Origin: Clavelina lepadiformis
Lineage: Eukaryota > Chordata > Ascidiacea > Aplousobranchia > Clavelinidae
Assembly (NCBI RefSeq): GCF_947623445.1
Contig: NC_135244.1
Location: forward strand, 20,584,860 to 20,648,859
DNA: 64,000 nt
Reading direction: 5' to 3'
Each line of letters opens with the position of its first letter. Position 1 is the first letter of the stretch. Both the position numbers and the translations under genes were made by a program. Under the pieces are notes generated by a model. The model was not told the origin of the DNA. It saw only the letters and a program-made list of their open reading frames with translations, and ran no database searches. Below are positions 24,799 to 36,669 of this stretch, piece by piece.

Positions 24799-25391
24799 CC
24801 CCATGTGAATCATAGGATCTTCTGGGCCAACCGGTATACCGGAGGAGACAGCACAGACGCATGAAATAAACTTTGCAAAATATGTTTTAAAAATATTGCG
24901 GAAACTGCTGAAGCATCGAGGTTTTAAGGGTTTCTTTGGTTCTAAAACTCCCATCGCTTCCGGTATCCCCCACCCACCGGGATCCGGCCGAATCTGCAAA
25001 GAACAAAAAACTTGCATATAGATTCCACCCATTACAATACCAATGTCGACTTCATTTTGCTAATACTTTACCGTTACAGCCGAAACCGCTCCTAAAAAAA
25101 GCAAAGCTGATTCCAAGTTTAACTTCAAAAGCATTCCATTCTCCTACCTGCTTAGAATAAATATCGTGAAAGAAAATGGTCTCAATAAATGAATCGTGAA
25201 TTTCATTCATCGAAAGTGCACAATCTTCAAGTATCTCTGTAAGTTTTTGCGCTGTGATTTCCCATCTTAAATTTGAGAGGGTATACGTCAGCTGATGGAC
25301 CAATATTCAGACGAGACCGATTGTCAGTCCAATTAGAAACATCATCACCAAGCGGATGCTACGCTTTTCACAGCAACAACAGCACGTAGAG
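24799..25391 (-). pseudogene. Decayed ClC-6-like fragment (segment X)
   Basis: This matches ClC exons 4 to 6. The first membrane helix region carries an in-frame TGA where the functional copies read a hydrophobic Gly-Met/Ile. The fifth-exon equivalent is frameshifted in its hydrophobic part. The filter exon is altered: GGSGIPE has become GGWGIPE and GPEGP has become GPEDP. There are no downstream exons 7 to 14. The same stop codon occurs in the other two segments, so inactivation predates the duplication. Confidence 0.8.
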
Positions 25392-26239
25392 CTGAGAAAT
25401 AACAGAAGGAATTTCGACGCTGAATTTTCATAGATCGTTACGTATTCACTGTAGGCTATCATCTATTTTACTAAAGAAATCACTTGTGTTGAATTTAGTT
25501 GTAATTTATTTGGTATCTAACGCACATGAAACCAATACTAAATGCAGTAGCCTACTTCTCATTGTCTTTATTGGATCGTTGAGATGTCATATTTCATATA
25601 TTGTCTTTAAATACAAATACAAGATATTGTTTTTAACTAAAACTGCTGTAAGATTTTATTATACAACCCCTGTTGTGCATAATTAATGTAGTAGCATAGA
25701 AATAGGTTTCCAAATTATTTCGTTTCTACAACACACGGCGGAAACTTGGTTGGTAGTTATCCAATTCTCTTGCCTGATTAAAACGTAATTAGGCAATTCC
25801 AGTGCGCCTGGTTGTATGGGCTATAAAACAAAGCGTTAATTTTCATGTGTGACGTCACAACTACCATCCCGTGCTTTTGAAAGCAAATATTAGCGCCTCC
25901 ATGGGCCAAAACGCGTGACGACAACAGTGCAGGCAACATGAAACGAATAAAAAACTTAAAACTCAGCTACAATTGAAGCATAAGTTCACTTGACATATCT
26001 ACGATGTAAAACATGTGAAATCAAAAGTACTTAATAGGGCATAACTGTTTGCGATAATGAAAAAAAATCTTTCTATAAGTTATCTATTCTATATTAACCC
26101 ATATTTCGTAAATAAACAAAAGTTCATTCCAATAATGGAGAAAAGTTAGAGCAATATCCTCATGTTTAAAGGAGCAGTGTTGCATGAAAGCTGCATTGTG
26201 ACAAATGAATAGCGCAAATACACAGTAGCGTTCTACCGC

Positions 26240-27150
26240 CACTTAACTGTCAGTATGGCGATCGCAATAAGTTATGTCTATCCATAACTTTGTCATTCAA
26301 GTATGCGTGGTATCCAGTTAACAAAAAACCAAACCAATCAACCGCAAAATCAATCTAATCAAAACCCGAACCAGGATTAATGGCACTCATAATGACGCAA
26401 CAACTCTTTCCAAATACGTTGATTTATTGAAATTAAGGTTCATTTTTACAAAAAAAAGTTGAGGTTCAAATTTAACCATAATAAAGACTTGTTTTTCAGT
26501 TTTTTCACAGAAGAAGAGTTTTTATATCATAAGTTTTTTACAGAGTTTCCTAATTTTTCAAAACAAGACTTTGCTTGAAACCGTGAAAATATCGTCAAGC
26601 AAAGAGCAATTTTGCCAATTTCGCCGAGTGCAATTCACCAGTGATGGACGGCAAGCATAATTAATACAATTGAACACTTAAGTTAGAAAGGCAAGTGTAT
26701 AGTTATGTGTGAATTTCAATGTTTGGATGTTAACAAGCGAGAGCTTTGTTGCGATAAAGCGAAAAGTTTTACTTTAATGAACGATAAAAGAAACAAAAAT
26801 TCTCTTCGCAAGACGTTGCCTTTACATGATATGAGACATCAAGGTCTGATCTTCGACCGACCTTGCATTCATTTTAAATCTCAAAACGAACATTCTATTA
26901 CTGAAACAATCTTTGCATAATATCATCAGCAATCAAAAATCGCTTAAGTTTTGCAGATCAGGAACAAATAAGTTTGAAAAATCCCATCACGCGACCGTTG
27001 ACCGTTGACCGCTGTTTGACCTAACACGGAGTTATTGTGCAAATTTTATCTTGTACGGGAAGCCGAATTTGGAAATTGTGCCGACACGATTTATTGGTTT
27101 AAAGTTAATCGTTTTCTAAAAAGATAAATCTCCACAAACACTTCACAACC
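26240..27150. repeat. Interspersed repeat family A, copy 4 (in segment Y)
   Basis: Same family as the copies at 20.4, 20.9, 23.6 and 34.8 kb. This copy keeps the internal part (AAAGAGCAATTTTGCCAATTT and GTGATGGACGG) that copies 3 and 5 have lost. Confidence 0.65.
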
Positions 27151-27610
27151 ACTGTGTGTGAAACAATTCGTCAAGGATTAGTCCATAGGAAAGAGAAAAA
27201 GGAACGCACGGATTAGCCACTCGCATGAGCTGACGGTAATAATTCCATCTTTTAAAGTGCATACAGGCTTACAATTCTGGAGTATTACGCAAGAAAATAC
27301 CCAGCAAAAAAACTGAAAACCCCTTTATAAGATAAAATGAAAACTTGTTTGTGGTATCATGCAGCATAAGCTGTTGATAATTGCTTAATACTTAAATACA
27401 GTATAAACTTCTTGTCGTCACTTACTAATGTCCGGGTAGGTTTCTTTCCTTCCGGGTAGGTTTCACTTGCTCTGGTAATGGTAAAATCCAGCACCAATTA
27501 ACCTACTGTGATAAAAATGAAAAAGAAATCATTTACCTATTGAAAATAGTGAACTTTATAGGAAGAATTTGTAACAAAGTTTACTTACATTATCTGTTTT
27601 TATAAACCAG

Positions 27611-28196
27611 CCCCATGTGAATCATAGGGTCTTCTGGGCCAACCGGTATACCGGAGGAGACAGCACAGACGCATGAAATAAACTTTGCAAAATATGTTTT
27701 AAAAATATTGCGGAAACTGCTGAAGCATCGAGGTTTTAAGGGTTTCTTTGGTTCTAAAACTCCCATCGCTTCCGGTACCCACCGGCATCCGGCCGAATCT
27801 GCAAAGAATAAACTTGCATGTAGATTCCACTCATTGCAATACCAATGTCGACTTCATTTTGCTAATACTTTGCCGTCACAGCTGAAACCGTCTGAAACGA
27901 AAAGCAAAGCTGATTCCAAGTTCAACTCCTAAAGCATTCCATTCTCCTACCTGCTTAGAATAAATATAGTGAAAGAAAATGGTCTCAATAAATGAATCGT
28001 GAATTTCATTCATCGAAAGTGCACAATCTTCAAGTATCTCTGTAAGTTTTTGCGCTGTGATTTCCCATCTTAAATTTGAGAGGGTATTTACGTCAGCTGA
28101 TGGACCAATATTCAGACGAGACCGATTATCAGTCCAATTAGAAACATCATCACCAAGCGGATGCTACGCTTTTCACAACAACAACAGCACGTAGAG
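27611..28196 (-). pseudogene. Decayed ClC-6-like fragment (segment Y)
   Basis: Counterpart of 24799-25391 with the same in-frame TGA in the first helix. In addition, several bases are missing from the GGxGIPE coding stretch, which shifts the frame within the selectivity filter. Not functional as a transporter. Confidence 0.8.
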
Positions 28197-30139
28197 CTGA
28201 GAAAGAACAGAAGGAATTTCGACGCTGAATTTTCATAGATCGCATGTATTCACTGTAGGCTATCATCTATTTTACTAAAGAAATCACTTGTGTTGAATTT
28301 ATTTGTAATTTATTTGGTATCTAACGCACATGAAACCAATACTAAATGCAGTAGCCTACTTCTCATTGTCTTTATTGGATCGTTGAGATGTCATATTTCA
28401 TATATTGTCTTTAAATACAAATACAAGATATTGTTTTTAACTAAAACTGCTGTAAGATTTTATTATACAACCCCTGTTGTGCATAATTAATGTAGTAGCA
28501 TAGAAATAGGTTTCCAAATTATTTCGTTTCTACAACACACGGCGAAAACTTGGTTGGTAGTTATCCAATTCTCTTGCCTGATTAAAACGTAATTAGGCAA
28601 TTCCAGTGCGCCTGGTTGTATGGGCTATAAAACAAAGCGTTAATTTTCATGTGTGACGTCACAACTACCATCCCGTGCTTTTGAAAGCGCAACAAATTTG
28701 AGACAGTATTTGACGACAATTATCATCAAAAACTTTTCTGTAAATTCTAAAACTAATTTAATCAGAGTTATTTCGTTTCAGATGAAACTTGTCTTTGTGT
28801 TTAAATTTATTTCAGTAAAGAATTTTATTTCTTACGCTTCATTCTTCACCAAAGCTGATTAACTGATTGACAATCATTAATTATTATCGTAGATTGGGCT
28901 CTTATATACAGTATTTGTACATAGCGTTTTCCTTTTGGCAGCGTAGAGTTTATTTTTAGAAATACAATATTTGTCTTTAAGAAGCGTCTTGTATGGGAAG
29001 ACCCCTAGTTCAGCTGTAGACGTGGTGACTCAGTAAATGTTTAAACTTGCTTATCTCATCATTTCTTATCTTCAGTATTAAATTAATTATTAATCATACT
29101 AAATAGGCCTACCGCATAGTACTCCAATATCATCAGCGATAAGAGAAGAGTTAATGTCACAGCTTTCTGTTGTTAAAGGACTTGCATCAATAAAAAACAG
29201 ACGGATTTTGTTGACATTACCAACGCATCCTAAATTTCCCCAACGTTGCTTTAACAGCGACAGCAGCAAGCTTTAAAAAACATAAAACGCAAGAGTCACC
29301 AGGTTCCATGAATCCATTCAAGTAAAAACTAGAAAAAGGATAAACTACGATTGTTGAAAGATCGTATAATTGGAGAACAAAACAATAAAACTGACGTATT
29401 CTGTTTACCATTCACAGCTTAAAAAATACAAGGATCGTGTTGACAGGAAAAATCAAACGTAAACAAATTAACAACTGTAATATATATACAGTACACATTT
29501 TTTCCAGTTTTATAGCGTTTAAAATTAACCAAGGCCTTATTTTCATATCCTTGTACATGGAACAAACGTGAAAAGCTTGCTTTCACAGTAGTTATTATAT
29601 ATAGTGCAAATAGCGTATAGCATTGCAAAATGGCGCTGGTTGTAAAATTCGTTTACTCGGTGCGGTAGAGACCGACCTGTAACCAAATGGGGTCCAGGGC
29701 TCGGAGAAGGCAGACCTCTGCCAAGACAAATCCTTTTTCTTTAAAAAAGCATTATAGCAATTCATGATAAGTTCATTGATTGGTGATACAAATTCATTGG
29801 TTGATGTAGTTATTTGTTGCAGTATGACTTTTGGACATGAGAAACGCTAATAAATGTGCTGCTATCATAATTCATCAGCAGCTTGTTACTGATGTCAGAC
29901 TTTTATTAGTTTTTCTTTGCATTATTACCGTTGCACACTATTATAACAGGCAAGAGTCCCAATACTAGAAAACTAAAAACAATGTTCTGTGCATATCTTG
30001 TACGACTGTGCATTAGATCGAAGAACCTGCATAAAAGCCGACTGCTCACTGTAAGTATTGTGGACCTGAAATTTTGGTTCCCTCCAAAATAATTTTAGCC
30101 TCTTCTGGTGCCCCAAAACTATAGATATTAAAGCGATTG

Positions 30140-30770
30140 TCCATTTGATTTCGACGTACTGCAGCATTGATCCATCAGACAAGTGCAAGCGCTGGAGTGT
30201 TGCTGAGAAGAAAAGGATTCGATGTGAAGAGGCCATACGTTGTGAAAGAATACAACCAGCACATAGGAGGAGTGGACCTGACATGATGCTGGAATTATAT
30301 CGCACAGACATCGGGAGCAAAAAATGGTTCATGCGCATCGTGTAATGTTGTTTAGATGTAGCAGTGCTAAATGCGTGGTTGTTATATCGTAGACATTTCG
30401 CTCAGAACAACCAGCCAAGGCATCTTCCATTAAAAGATTTCCGTAGCAGTATCGCTTTTGCTCTAACTTTGGCAGAAAAGAGTAGGATAAAGAAACGTGG
30501 TAGACCATCTCTGAATGATGGAAGTACATGCTCTTCAAAGAAGACCAAGAAAGCCCTGCCAGTTACAGATGTGCGTTATGATGGTTTGTACCACTGGCAT
30601 CATCATAATACAAAAAGAATGCGGTGTAAATATTGCCCATCTGGCTACACCCGGGTGCAATGCAGCAAATGCCTCGTAGGACTATGCTTGAATGAACGCA
30701 ACAACGGCTTTATGGCCTTTCACACCAGGTGATTTTGGTCAGCAGAGAGTACCTCCTGAAAGACATCAAC
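30140..30770 (+). pseudogene. piggyBac-type transposase remnant (segment Y)
   Basis: The C-terminal third of a piggyBac (DDE_Tnp_1_7 / PGBD-like) transposase can be read. It includes DKCKRWS, the VKEYNQHIGGVDL block in one frame, then MMLELYRTDI and KKWFMRI in the next frame. The LPLKDFR block and the Cys-rich tail (RCKYCPSGYTR, VQCSKCLVGLCLN) follow. A frameshift separates GGVDL from MMLELYR. A TAA stop follows FMRIV, and a second disruption lies before the last Cys block. No intact catalytic N-terminal part and no matching terminal repeats were found. Confidence 0.8.
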
Positions 30771-31535
30771 CGGTTCTTTTCTGTTTTGTGACAGCCAAAA
30801 CAAACATGTACTTTACTAGTACTAGTACTTTTTGTTAACATGTAGTAAACGAAAGCATTAAAATTGTGTTAAGAAATTATGAAGTGTTTTGTGAAAGATT
30901 ACAGATATCCACACCATTTTTTATCAATGTTGCGAAATGGAAACATTACGCTGTTGCCAAGCAACCAACATATCCGAATTTTTTCTTTAGGTTTGGTACA
31001 AGGAAGGCAAAAGTAACACATGGCACAAATTTCAGAATTTTTGAAGTACGAGAAGATAATTCGGGAAGAAAAGGGTTAAAGCGATTGTTTGTACTGCAGC
31101 CGAACATCGAATTTGCACTGTTTAAGCAAGTATTCTTCTTTCGTTTACTTGTCGTCCTTATTTTTGAATCCAGAACGATGGCAACCCTGCTTATGAAGTA
31201 TGCACATTTTTTTCAGTAGGAAATATCTTTTCAGGAGTCAAACCCACTTGGGCTCCATCTAGTCACGGACCTATAGCTAGCGCACCAAATCGACGAGTAT
31301 TAAAGCGTCACTATATCATATTTATTTTAAAGAAACATTGATTTAAAACATTTTAGATATGCTACACACTTTGAAACGTAACGACGAAAACGAGGGACTT
31401 CTGAAGACCACTGCCCTTGATCTCCGCAATTCTGCTTTTGTATTCTGCCTTATATTAAGTAGATTTATTTTCAGTTGATGCGCCGTTGAGTTTTTGGTTT
31501 TTACAGCAAACCGGAAAGTAGATGATCACATGTAC

Positions 31536-31645
31536 CTCAAGTACTTTATCACCAGTACATGTAAAGGTGCACATTAAACCAGTCTTGTTAGTGTTTAAGC
31601 ATTGCATTTCCAGCCTGTTGGATAAGTTATTAATTGTTGGACATC
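31536..31645 (-). CDS. Orphan first-half sushi (CCP) exon, segment Y
   Basis: A 110-nt exon with good acceptor (TATTTTCAG) and donor (GAG|GTACAT), phase 1 to 0. It encodes the first half of a six-cysteine, selectin-type CCP: GCPTINNLS, then MQCLNTNKTGLMC, then TFTC. It has no downstream second-half partner to its left, because segment X is truncated there. It is therefore stranded 3' of a terminal exon. The reading frame is intact. Confidence 0.6.
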
Positions 31646-32389
31646 CTGAAAATACAAATGATAAAATATTTGTTTTTGTTTGATTTATACTTTTAAGTTT
31701 TGCAACAAAATTTCCATTTCCTGCTTTTCTTACTGCTCCATTCGCATCGAGGGGTTTTGATATTAGCAAAAGCAGCAAACCACGTGCATAGCTACACATA
31801 TTAAAATATCAAAGTAAGATACCTGAAACTTATACCAAACACTTTTACTACAACGAGAGTTGACTACATAAGTTACCCAGGAAAAAACTCATTGTCATAA
31901 AAAAAGCATTACTACGGTAACAGAGCCATAAATAGTTAATCCTCTGAACAAACAAACAACAGTGTATTACTACAAAAATATGAAGTATTTTCATATCTGC
32001 ACAAGAATACGAATCAGCGAACATCAGCACAAATCGTTTCAGACCATCAGACAAGTTGGTAATGTAGTTATAATGTCACGTTTACATATCAGTAATATTA
32101 AAATGTAACACCTATGGAACAATGAATTAGCCTTAGAAATTACTTCTGAAATTATTCCTTTTATGAATCTGCTTAAGCCATTTTAGATTCAATTGGATAG
32201 TGAAGTACAACTACAAGCTTGTGCTCAGTAATGTTGGTATTTCTTTGATTGGTGATTGACATAAAAATGCACCCTTTTGCAGATAAGTAACAAATTTCAA
32301 AAAACTGTGAGTAAGATGATGTAACAAGTTCCAAAAAATTTCGAATAACATAATAGACGCTCAAATACTGTACTTTCAACCGCACAAAG

Positions 32390-33355
32390 TCAACACCTAG
32401 TGGGCATTTCCGGCTCGTCACAAGGCCGAGGGTAGACACCCTTTGTTACCATATCTCGCACGAGAGAGGCGAGTGTGTGTTCACAGGCACCAAATTGCGA
32501 GTGGTATTTCTTGCATTTTCGTTGGTGGTTCGTGCTCAAATCTATGCAGGTGCAATCGAATACCAAAGACCATTTGTGCATACCTGCACCTCCAATGCAA
32601 TTGATGCTGTGGCCTGCGTAGACAGCCTACAAAATACATCAATTTACATCAAAACCGAAAAAAACATTATATCTCCAGAGTAAAAGACAACAAGCAGAAA
32701 TCCTTGGCCCAAATGGATTTCTACAAATATCGAAAATCATGTTGACCATAAGTTGTTGACTATATGCAATATTATAGATACTGCAAAAAAATAGTAGGAA
32801 AAGGCGGGGCAAGACAAACTTTTGTATTTACCTTATTATATGATTCGAGTTCTATTAACTTAATGAAATTACATATTCAATACCACAGCTATACTAAGAT
32901 ACCACTAACAAGTACTTTTATCATCCATAAGTCAGAATACCTCACTCAATGTATACCAAAATTTAATTTAGATTTCAATTTTGTAAAATGACCGTTTTGG
33001 CCCAGTTGTGGACAAAACGGTCAAGGTATGACCTATAGTCCTACATGATAAATAAAGCTTTATATGAAAATAACCTGATCTACTGTAATCTTTTTGCCTA
33101 GTAGGCATTTTACAGAACACAGTTGTAACCATCTTTATTTTACCATGGCAGCAAATTGCTAAATGTGATATCAGATTCAATTTTGAACAAACTTACAAAA
33201 AATTTGGTTTTTGGTCGACCGTTAATTTGCGTCTTCAAATGTTTCCAGCTTAGATTTTCGTTACAGTTAGGTCCAGTTGTGCAAGGTGGACATTCGCAGG
33301 TCGGAAGTGAAGATGACCATTCTGCTGATGTTAGGCAATCAGTGCTGGACGAACC
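32390..33355 (-). CDS. Second-half sushi exon and cysteine-rich terminal exon, segment Y (partial gene)
   Basis: Two intact exons, 33197-33355 and 32390-32626 (stop), are the same sizes (159 and 237 nt) as the last two exons of the complete kinase gene at 40883-44583. The first completes a CCP (DCLTSAEWSSSLPTC) and adds a CECPPCTTGPNC stretch. The second is a Cys-rich tail ending EMPTRC. No kinase or transmembrane exon is near. The nearest upstream first-half exon (40016-40125) has a nonsense codon, so this is probably a non-functional duplicate despite its clean frames. Confidence 0.6.
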
Positions 33356-33517
33356 CTGATTTTAACAAAATAAACGTTTCTTTTCCTGATTTTGCTTGCT
33401 TTTGTAGTACTACGCCTATACACTTGTGGCATGAATTTCATTTCTGTTTCATTTATGATGAGTTTCATACGTCATCAACAACAATAATAAAACAGCGGCG
33501 AGAATCTCGTTATGGTA

Positions 33518-33646
33518 ACTAAATGGTATGATAATGGTATGATGGTGATATGATGGTAAATGGTATGATGGTAAATGGTATGATGGTAAATGGTATGATG
33601 GTAAATGGTATGATGGTAAATGGTATGATGGTAAATGTAAAGGTAA
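33518..33646. repeat. 15-bp minisatellite at the Y/Z junction
   Basis: Five to six head-to-tail copies of GGTATGATGGTAAAT, with flanking imperfect units. On the reverse strand it translates to a YHLPS repeat, which is only a shadow of the tandem array. It sits exactly between segments Y and Z. Confidence 0.9.
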
Positions 33647-34839
33647 ATGTATATCCTGTATATGGTTTTGGTAATCCTGTGTAAATTTCGACTTCAACTC
33701 TTATTTTAATTTTGTTACTTTCTTTACTTCATTTTGTTTTTCTTTAATTATTCTTAACGTGAATGATTTCTGGGTTAGTTGGCCGTATTAATAATTCATC
33801 GTTCTAGACCTAGAGCACCACTCTACAGTAAAACACTTTCACGTTTTAAACTTGCTCATTAGTTATTTTTGAGCGTAAAATTTTCCTTTTAAATAATTAA
33901 TTAGCACCATAGCAACATACATTTTTCGCTCCATATACTCAATAGCGAAAAATTAGCGTCAAGATAACACGCAAGTATGCGACCGTTAAATACTGCGTTT
34001 CCTAGAATACAGTATCTCCGATTGTTGTCATCTCACAGGCGAGAAGTTTTTCATTTGCTGAACTGACTGATGGCTCTGATGAACTGATTGCAAAACAGCA
34101 AAACGGACGGTAATGTACAGAAGTTGACTGGTACGCAAAGAAAGCTGATCAGAAGTAAAACTGTGATATCAAAGGTCGCTCATCATGCCCAGGTTTGATG
34201 TTCTGATGATGAGCATTACTTTGACAAAAAATCAGTTATATGATGTCTTTGTTATAAAATTTAGTACTTCCACTGTTAAAATTAGAGATCCCACTTGGCT
34301 ATATTAAAACACTGCGTTTTCTAATATTCAGTAACTTCGAGGTTTGATGTTTTGTGCACGTTAAAGCCTCCCATGCGCGCCATTTATTTTTTGCAAGAAT
34401 GTGAAAGTTAAACGTCGAACACCGAAAAGTGATTTTGAAAACAAGTGAAGAAAAGATGGCGTTGACCTCGAACATTTTTTAATCAAACTCATCAGAAAAA
34501 ACGTTCCAGCGCTTTTTACCACAGCTCCTCATTCCTCCAAATGGCAACGATGAAAAGAAATTAGCAATAATTAAACTTCACAAAAACTGGGCGGATATCG
34601 AAGGAAAAAGCTATTTTATGGTAAAACTAAGATCGCGGCTGGGCTATGTAAAAGGCCATATTGGCCGCATGTGCATGTTATTTATATTAACCCGTACTTC
34701 GTAATAAAACAAAAGTTCATTTCAATAATTGGGAAATTTTAGAGCAATATCCTTATGTTCAAAGGAGCAGAGTTTCATGAAAGTTGCCTTGTGACAAATG
34801 AATAGCGAAAATACACAGTAGCGTTCTACCGCTACCTAA

Positions 34840-35640
34840 TTGTCAGTATGGCGATTGCAATAAGTTATGTCTATCCATAACTCTGTCATTCATGTATGTT
34901 TGGTATTCAGTTAAATCAAAAAACTCAACCAATCAACCGCAAAATCAATCAAATCAAAACTCGAACCGGGATTAATGGCACTCATAATGACGTAACAAAT
35001 ACTCTCTTTCCAAATACGTTTGTTTATTGAAATTAATTAAGGCTCATTTTGCAAAAAAATTTGAGGGTTAAATTTAACCATAAAGCTTCAGTTTTGTCAC
35101 AGAATAAGAGTTTTTATATCATAAGTTTCTTATAAAGTTTCCTAAATTTTCAAAACAAGTGTATATTTATGTGTGAGTTTCAATGTTTTGATGCTAACAA
35201 GCGAAAGCTTTGTTGTGATAAAAGTTAAAACCTTTACTTTAATGAACGATAAAAGAAACAAAAATTTTCTTCGCAAGACGTTGCCTTTACATGATATGAG
35301 ACATCAAACTCTGATCGTCGACCGATCTTTCATTGATTTTAAATCTCAAAACGAACATTCTATTACTGAAACAATCTTTGCATAATATCATCAGCAATCA
35401 AAAATCATTTAAGTTTTGCAGATCAGGAACAAATAAGTTTGAAAAATCCCATCACGCGACCGTTGACCGTTGACCGTTGACCGCTGTTTGACCTAACACC
35501 GAGTTATTGTGCAAATTTTATCTTGTACGAGAAGCCGAATTTGGAAATTGTGCCGACACGATTTATTGGTTTAAAGTTAATCGTTTTCTAAAAAGATAAA
35601 TCTCCACAAACACTTCACAACCACTGTGTGTGAAACAATT
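34840..35640. repeat. Interspersed repeat family A, copy 5 (in segment Z)
   Basis: Near-identical to copy 3 at 23560-24330, but with the CGTTGAC unit in three tandem copies instead of two near 35460. Confidence 0.65.
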
Positions 35641-36084
35641 CGTCAAGGATTAGTCCATAGGAAAGAGAAAAAGGAACGCACGGATTAGCCACTCGTATGA
35701 GCTGACGGTAATAATTCCATCTTTTAAAGTGCATACAGGCTTACAATTCTGGAGTATTACGCAAGAAAATACCCAGCAAAAAAAACTGAAAACCCCTTTA
35801 TAAGATAAAATGAAAACTTGTTTGTGGTATCATGCAGCATAAGCTGTTGATAATTGCTTAATACTTAAAAACAGTATAAACTTCTTGTCGTCACTTACTA
35901 ATGTCCGGGTAGGTTTCCTTCCTTCCGGGTAGGTTTCACTTGCTCTGGTAATGGTAAAATCCAGTACCAATTAACCTACTGTGATAAAAATGAAAACTGA
36001 ATCATTTACCTATTGAAAGTAGTGAACTTTATAGGAAGAATTTGTAACAAAGTTTACTTACATATTCTGTTTTTATAAACCAGC

Positions 36085-36669
36085 CCCATGTGAATCATAG
36101 GGTCTTCTGGGCCAACCGGTATACCGGAGGAGACAGCACAGACGCATGAAATAAACTTTGCAAAATATGTTTTAAAATTGTTGCGGAAACTGCTGAAGCA
36201 TCGAGGTTTTAAGGGTTTCTTTGGTTCTAAAACTCCCATCGCTTCCGGTACCCACCGGCATCCGGCCGAATCTGCAAAGAATAAACTTGCATGTAGATTC
36301 CACTCATTGCAATACCAATGTCGACTTCATTTTGCTAATACTTTGCCGTCACAGCTGAAACCGTCTTAAACGAAAAGCAAAGCTGATTCCAAGTTCAACT
36401 CCTAAAGCATTCCATTCTCCTACCTGCTTAGAATAAATATAGTGAAAGAAAATGGTCTCAATAAATGAATCGTGAATTTCATTGATCGAAAGTGCACAAT
36501 CTTCAAGTATCTCTGTAAGTTTTTGCGCTGTGATTTCCCATCTTAAATTTGAGAGGGTATTTACGTCAGCTGATGGACCAATATTCAGACGAGACCGATT
36601 ATCAGTCCAATTAGAAACATCATCACCAAGCGGATGCTACGCTTTTCACAACAACAACAGCACGTAGAG
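36085..36669 (-). pseudogene. Decayed ClC-6-like fragment (segment Z)
   Basis: Counterpart of the fragments at 24799 and 27611. It has the same helix-1 TGA stop and, like segment Y, a deletion within the GGxGIPE codons. The GPEDP change is also shared. Confidence 0.8.

Larger units (their letters stand above)
22422..25884. repeat. Segmental duplication, segment X
   Basis: X begins at ATCCTGTATATGG and is nearly identical to 33653-37163 throughout, with a constant offset of about 11.23 kb at its start. It ends abruptly after GTGCTTTTGAAAGC. It contains repeat A and a decayed ClC fragment. Confidence 0.85.
26092..33640. repeat. Segmental duplication, segment Y
   Basis: Y parallels about 34685-41672. 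Its left end, near TATTAACCCATATTTCG, lacks the first kilobase that X and Z have. It carries repeat A, a ClC fragment, a piggyBac remnant and three sushi-type exons. Relative to Z it has about 410 extra bases at roughly 32687-33100. It ends in a 15-bp minisatellite. Confidence 0.85.

Noticed and set aside
29640..29740. tRNA- or SINE-like stretch (GGTGCGGTAGAGACC) repeated at 38110
   Set aside because: It does not fit tRNA box A and box B spacing and shows no cloverleaf; the second copy is due to the segmental duplication.
29973..30338. Minus-strand 121-codon open frame, repeated at 38448-38813
   Set aside because: It is antisense to the piggyBac remnant and is repeated only because the segment is duplicated.
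30866..31219. 117-codon plus-strand frame conserved at 39344-39697
   Set aside because: Its conservation follows from the recent segmental duplication. No domain is recognisable and it has no splice or start context; it may be the 3' flank of the piggyBac relic.
33449..33697. Minus-strand protein with a YHLPS repeat
   Set aside because: It is only the translation of the 15-bp minisatellite.
24799..36669. Additional functional ClC genes at 24.8, 27.6 and 36.1 kb
   Set aside because: All three share an in-frame stop and have damaged filter motifs, and none has exons beyond the sixth.
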